DNA of 64,000 nt from Moritella sp. Urea-trap-13 (GTDB lineage Bacteria; Pseudomonadota; Gammaproteobacteria; Enterobacterales; Moritellaceae): NCBI RefSeq assembly GCF_002836355.1, contig NZ_PJCA01000039.1, forward strand, positions 248,001-312,000, written 5' to 3'. Positions 62,738-64,000 of the stretch are shown piece by piece; positions within the stretch are counted from its first letter, which is position 1, and the number at the start of each line of letters is the position of its first letter. Under the pieces are notes generated by a model, which worked only from the letters and a program-made list of their open reading frames with translations, was not told the DNA's origin and made no database searches. Position numbers and translations under genes: made by a program.

Positions 62738-63224
62738 GGATATAACCTTGAGATTCGATACGGATTTTTAATGTTTGATCGCCGAAAATACTGATATCAC
62801 AGCCAGCACAGCTACTGGCGACACCACGAGAGTTAAATTCAATCTTATGCTCACTAAATTTAATACCACTACTATCAGCCTCTGCTTTACTCATGCCTAA
62901 TTGGGGTGGATTAAATACCACTGGTAGCTTAAGTGGAGTTAAGATCTTATCATCACAATTAGAAGGTATACCGAAACGTTCAGCTTCAATAAGTACTTTA
63001 TTACAAGCATAAGGATTAGTCGTGCGAGTACTACGACATGCCGCATCACAACTCATAGCTTGCTGCTGTACGGTTTTTAATAATTGCTGCAGTTGGTCAC
63101 GATAGGCTTGCGCCTCAAAGCCATCATTACCAATTAATTTGGGGATCGCAGTCGCGGCGAGAATACCGAGAAGGATGATAACAATGACCAGCTCAATGAG
63201 GGTAAAGCCTGATTTTTTAAACAT
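62724..63224 (-). CDS. mshC: MSHA minor prepilin MshC
   Basis: Minor pilin of the MSHA cluster. The 166 residues begin MFKKSG before FTLIELVIVIILLGILAATAIPKLIG, a classical type IVa prepilin signal (cleavage after Gly6). Six or more cysteines follow (SCDAACRS, YACNKV, NCDDK, SSCAGCD), more than in MshA. It is separated from mshA by 170 nt that hold a terminator-like hairpin, so it is probably made in lower amount than MshA. Confidence 0.9.
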   Translation of the reverse strand: MFKKSGFTLIELVIVIILLGILAATAIPKLIGNDGFEAQAYRDQLQQLLKTVQQQAMSCDAACRSTRTTNPYACNKVLIEAERFGIPSNCDDKILTPLKLPVVFNPPQLGMSKAEADSSGIKFSEHKIEFNSRGVASSCAGCDISIFGDQTLKIRIESQGYIHEQG

Positions 63225-63321
63225 ATGCTATCGTACCTGATGGCTTAATGGTTGTGGGTATTTGATTTTAAACGATTTTCATATTAAGCATTGATAATAA
63301 TACATTACTAAATTATATTGA

Positions 63322-63355
63322 AAATATAAAAAAAGCTTACCGAAGTAAGCTTTTT
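63322..63355 (-). terminator. Attenuator-like terminator after mshA
   Basis: On the minus strand AAAAAGCTTAC pairs with GTAAGCTTTTT around a TTCG tetraloop, followed by more T residues (complement of 63322-63332). It is a textbook intrinsic terminator lying between mshA and mshC, which face the same way. Confidence 0.88.
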
Positions 63356-63394
63356 ACAAATCAATAATAGGGAAACCTATTAATGTTTAGTAAA

Positions 63395-63856
63395 TTACTT
63401 TGCTGGACATTTACCACTTACTATAGCATAACGCACTGTTTTAGATGCTTGCGTATAAGTCACACAAGTATCTGTGGTTGAAGACGCATTTCCATTCCAG
63501 AATATCAAAGTAGCAAGACCGCCACTAGCTGTAGCATCAGTCGAACTAAAACCACTTAATTCAACAGATGCGCCAATACCAGCATCAGTTGCTTCAGGGT
63601 AGCCATAAATAGTTTCAATAGTCGCACCAGCATCTGATACTGCAGAATCAGATGAAGTTTCAGTTCCATCAATTGCAGACTTTGAATAAACGATATTAGC
63701 AGCACTATGTAGAGCAGACTCAACGCCTTTCATTGCAGCTACTTTAGCATCATCTTGAAGGTTGATAAATTTCGGCACAGCAGTGGCAGCTAAGATACCT
63801 AGAACAATAATTACGATCACTAATTCGATTAGTGTAAAACCTGCATTTCTTTTCAT
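63395..63856 (-). CDS. mshA: MSHA major pilin MshA
   Basis: Major subunit of the MSHA type IVa pilus used for surface attachment. The 153 residues have a very short leader MKRNAG before FTLIELVIVIIVLGILAATAVPKF (cleavage after Gly6), then NLQDDAKVAAMKGVESALHSAANIVYSKS, typical of MshA. A C-terminal disulfide loop links Cys in DTCVTY with Cys in SGKCPAK. The middle (about 60-115) is rich in Ser, Ala and Thr and is probably the variable exposed part. GGAG lies 5 nt before the ATG. Confidence 0.93.
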   Translation of the reverse strand: MKRNAGFTLIELVIVIIVLGILAATAVPKFINLQDDAKVAAMKGVESALHSAANIVYSKSAIDGTETSSDSAVSDAGATIETIYGYPEATDAGIGASVELSGFSSTDATASGGLATLIFWNGNASSTTDTCVTYTQASKTVRYAIVSGKCPAK

Positions 63857-64000
63857 TTTAGCTCCAAAAGCTGTTTTTAGTATAAATTACATGAATATAT
63901 AACTAGTAGGATATCCACCTAATTTACATTAATGTACGTAATAGTATATTTTTCGATACTATGCCAAAAAATGTACCATTTCACTAGTTTTTTTTCATAA
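63857..64000 (-). promoter_or_regulatory. mshA upstream region
   Basis: AT-rich DNA up to the window edge. On the minus strand TATACT boxes occur about 30 and 85 nt before the ATG. A TGGTAC...TTGGCAT stretch recalls a sigma-54 promoter but its spacing is off by one. I cannot choose a promoter with confidence. The mshA ribosome binding site (GGAG) is clear. Confidence 0.35.

Noticed and set aside
63950-64000. Sigma-54 promoter before mshA (TGGTAC...TTGGCAT)
   Set aside because: The GG to GC distance is one base off the strict 10-nt requirement, so it is not a valid -24/-12 match.

Overview
The window is a stretch of core chromosome from an AT-leaning, Gram-negative gammaproteobacterium. Gene order and protein sequences point to the Vibrio/Moritella/Alteromonadales neighbourhood: bc1 genes petABC next to sspAB and rpsI-rplM, degQ-degS, an MSHA type IV pilus cluster beside mreBCD, and a meso-diaminopimelate MurE. 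A Moritella-like marine bacterium is my best guess, not something the window proves. No prophage, insertion sequence, CRISPR array, tRNA or obvious foreign island is visible. The region is almost wholly housekeeping DNA, about 61 protein genes plus the RNase P RNA.

Layout. (1) 1-20890, minus strand: the division and cell wall (dcw) cluster, in transcription order rsmH-ftsL-ftsI-murE-murF-mraY-murD-ftsW-murG-murC-ddl-ftsQ-ftsA-ftsZ-lpxC, then an M23 peptidase and secA (cut by the window edge). It makes peptidoglycan precursors and the divisome, and many genes overlap by 1-14 nt. (2) 21049-22303, minus: rnpB (RNase P RNA) with its own terminator, and rsmI. (3) 22388-25821, plus: lpoA, yraN, diaA, dolP. 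(4) 25944-33570, minus: sspB, sspA, petC, petB, petA, rpsI, rplM, coaA, zapE. (5) 33762-36762, plus: zapG, degQ, degS. (6) 36882-38413, minus: murA, ibaG. (7) 38740-47533, plus: a calcium/sodium exchanger gene, kdsD, kdsC, lptC, lptA, lptB (Kdo synthesis and LPS transport), rpoN, hpf, rapZ, mgtE. (8) 47644-51249: pmbA and tldD (minus) around darP (plus). (9) 51258-60698, minus: nitrilase-family gene, yhdP, rng, maf, mreD, mreC, mreB. (10) 60935-63856, minus: the end of an MSHA pilus operon (mshA, mshC, mshD, mshO, mshP).

Most genes serve the envelope: precursor synthesis (murA, C-G, mraY, ddl), polymerisation and division (ftsI, ftsW, lpoA, ftsQLAZ, zapE, zapG), elongation (mreBCD), outer membrane assembly (lpxC, kdsD/C, lptABC, dolP, yhdP) and envelope stress proteolysis (degQ, degS).

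I found no convincing new multi-gene system. The most useful observations are: yraN appears to have no standard start codon and probably starts at CTG; several familiar loci have lost members (ptsN and npr around rapZ, mlaFEDCB beside ibaG, mraZ before rsmH, mshQ after mshP, secM before secA); a terminator-like attenuator follows mshA; rplM has a structured leader; and a set of strong hairpins without U-tracts sits at operon joints (lpxC, ftsZ, hpf, rapZ, mreB). Absences refer only to these positions; the genes could lie elsewhere in the genome.
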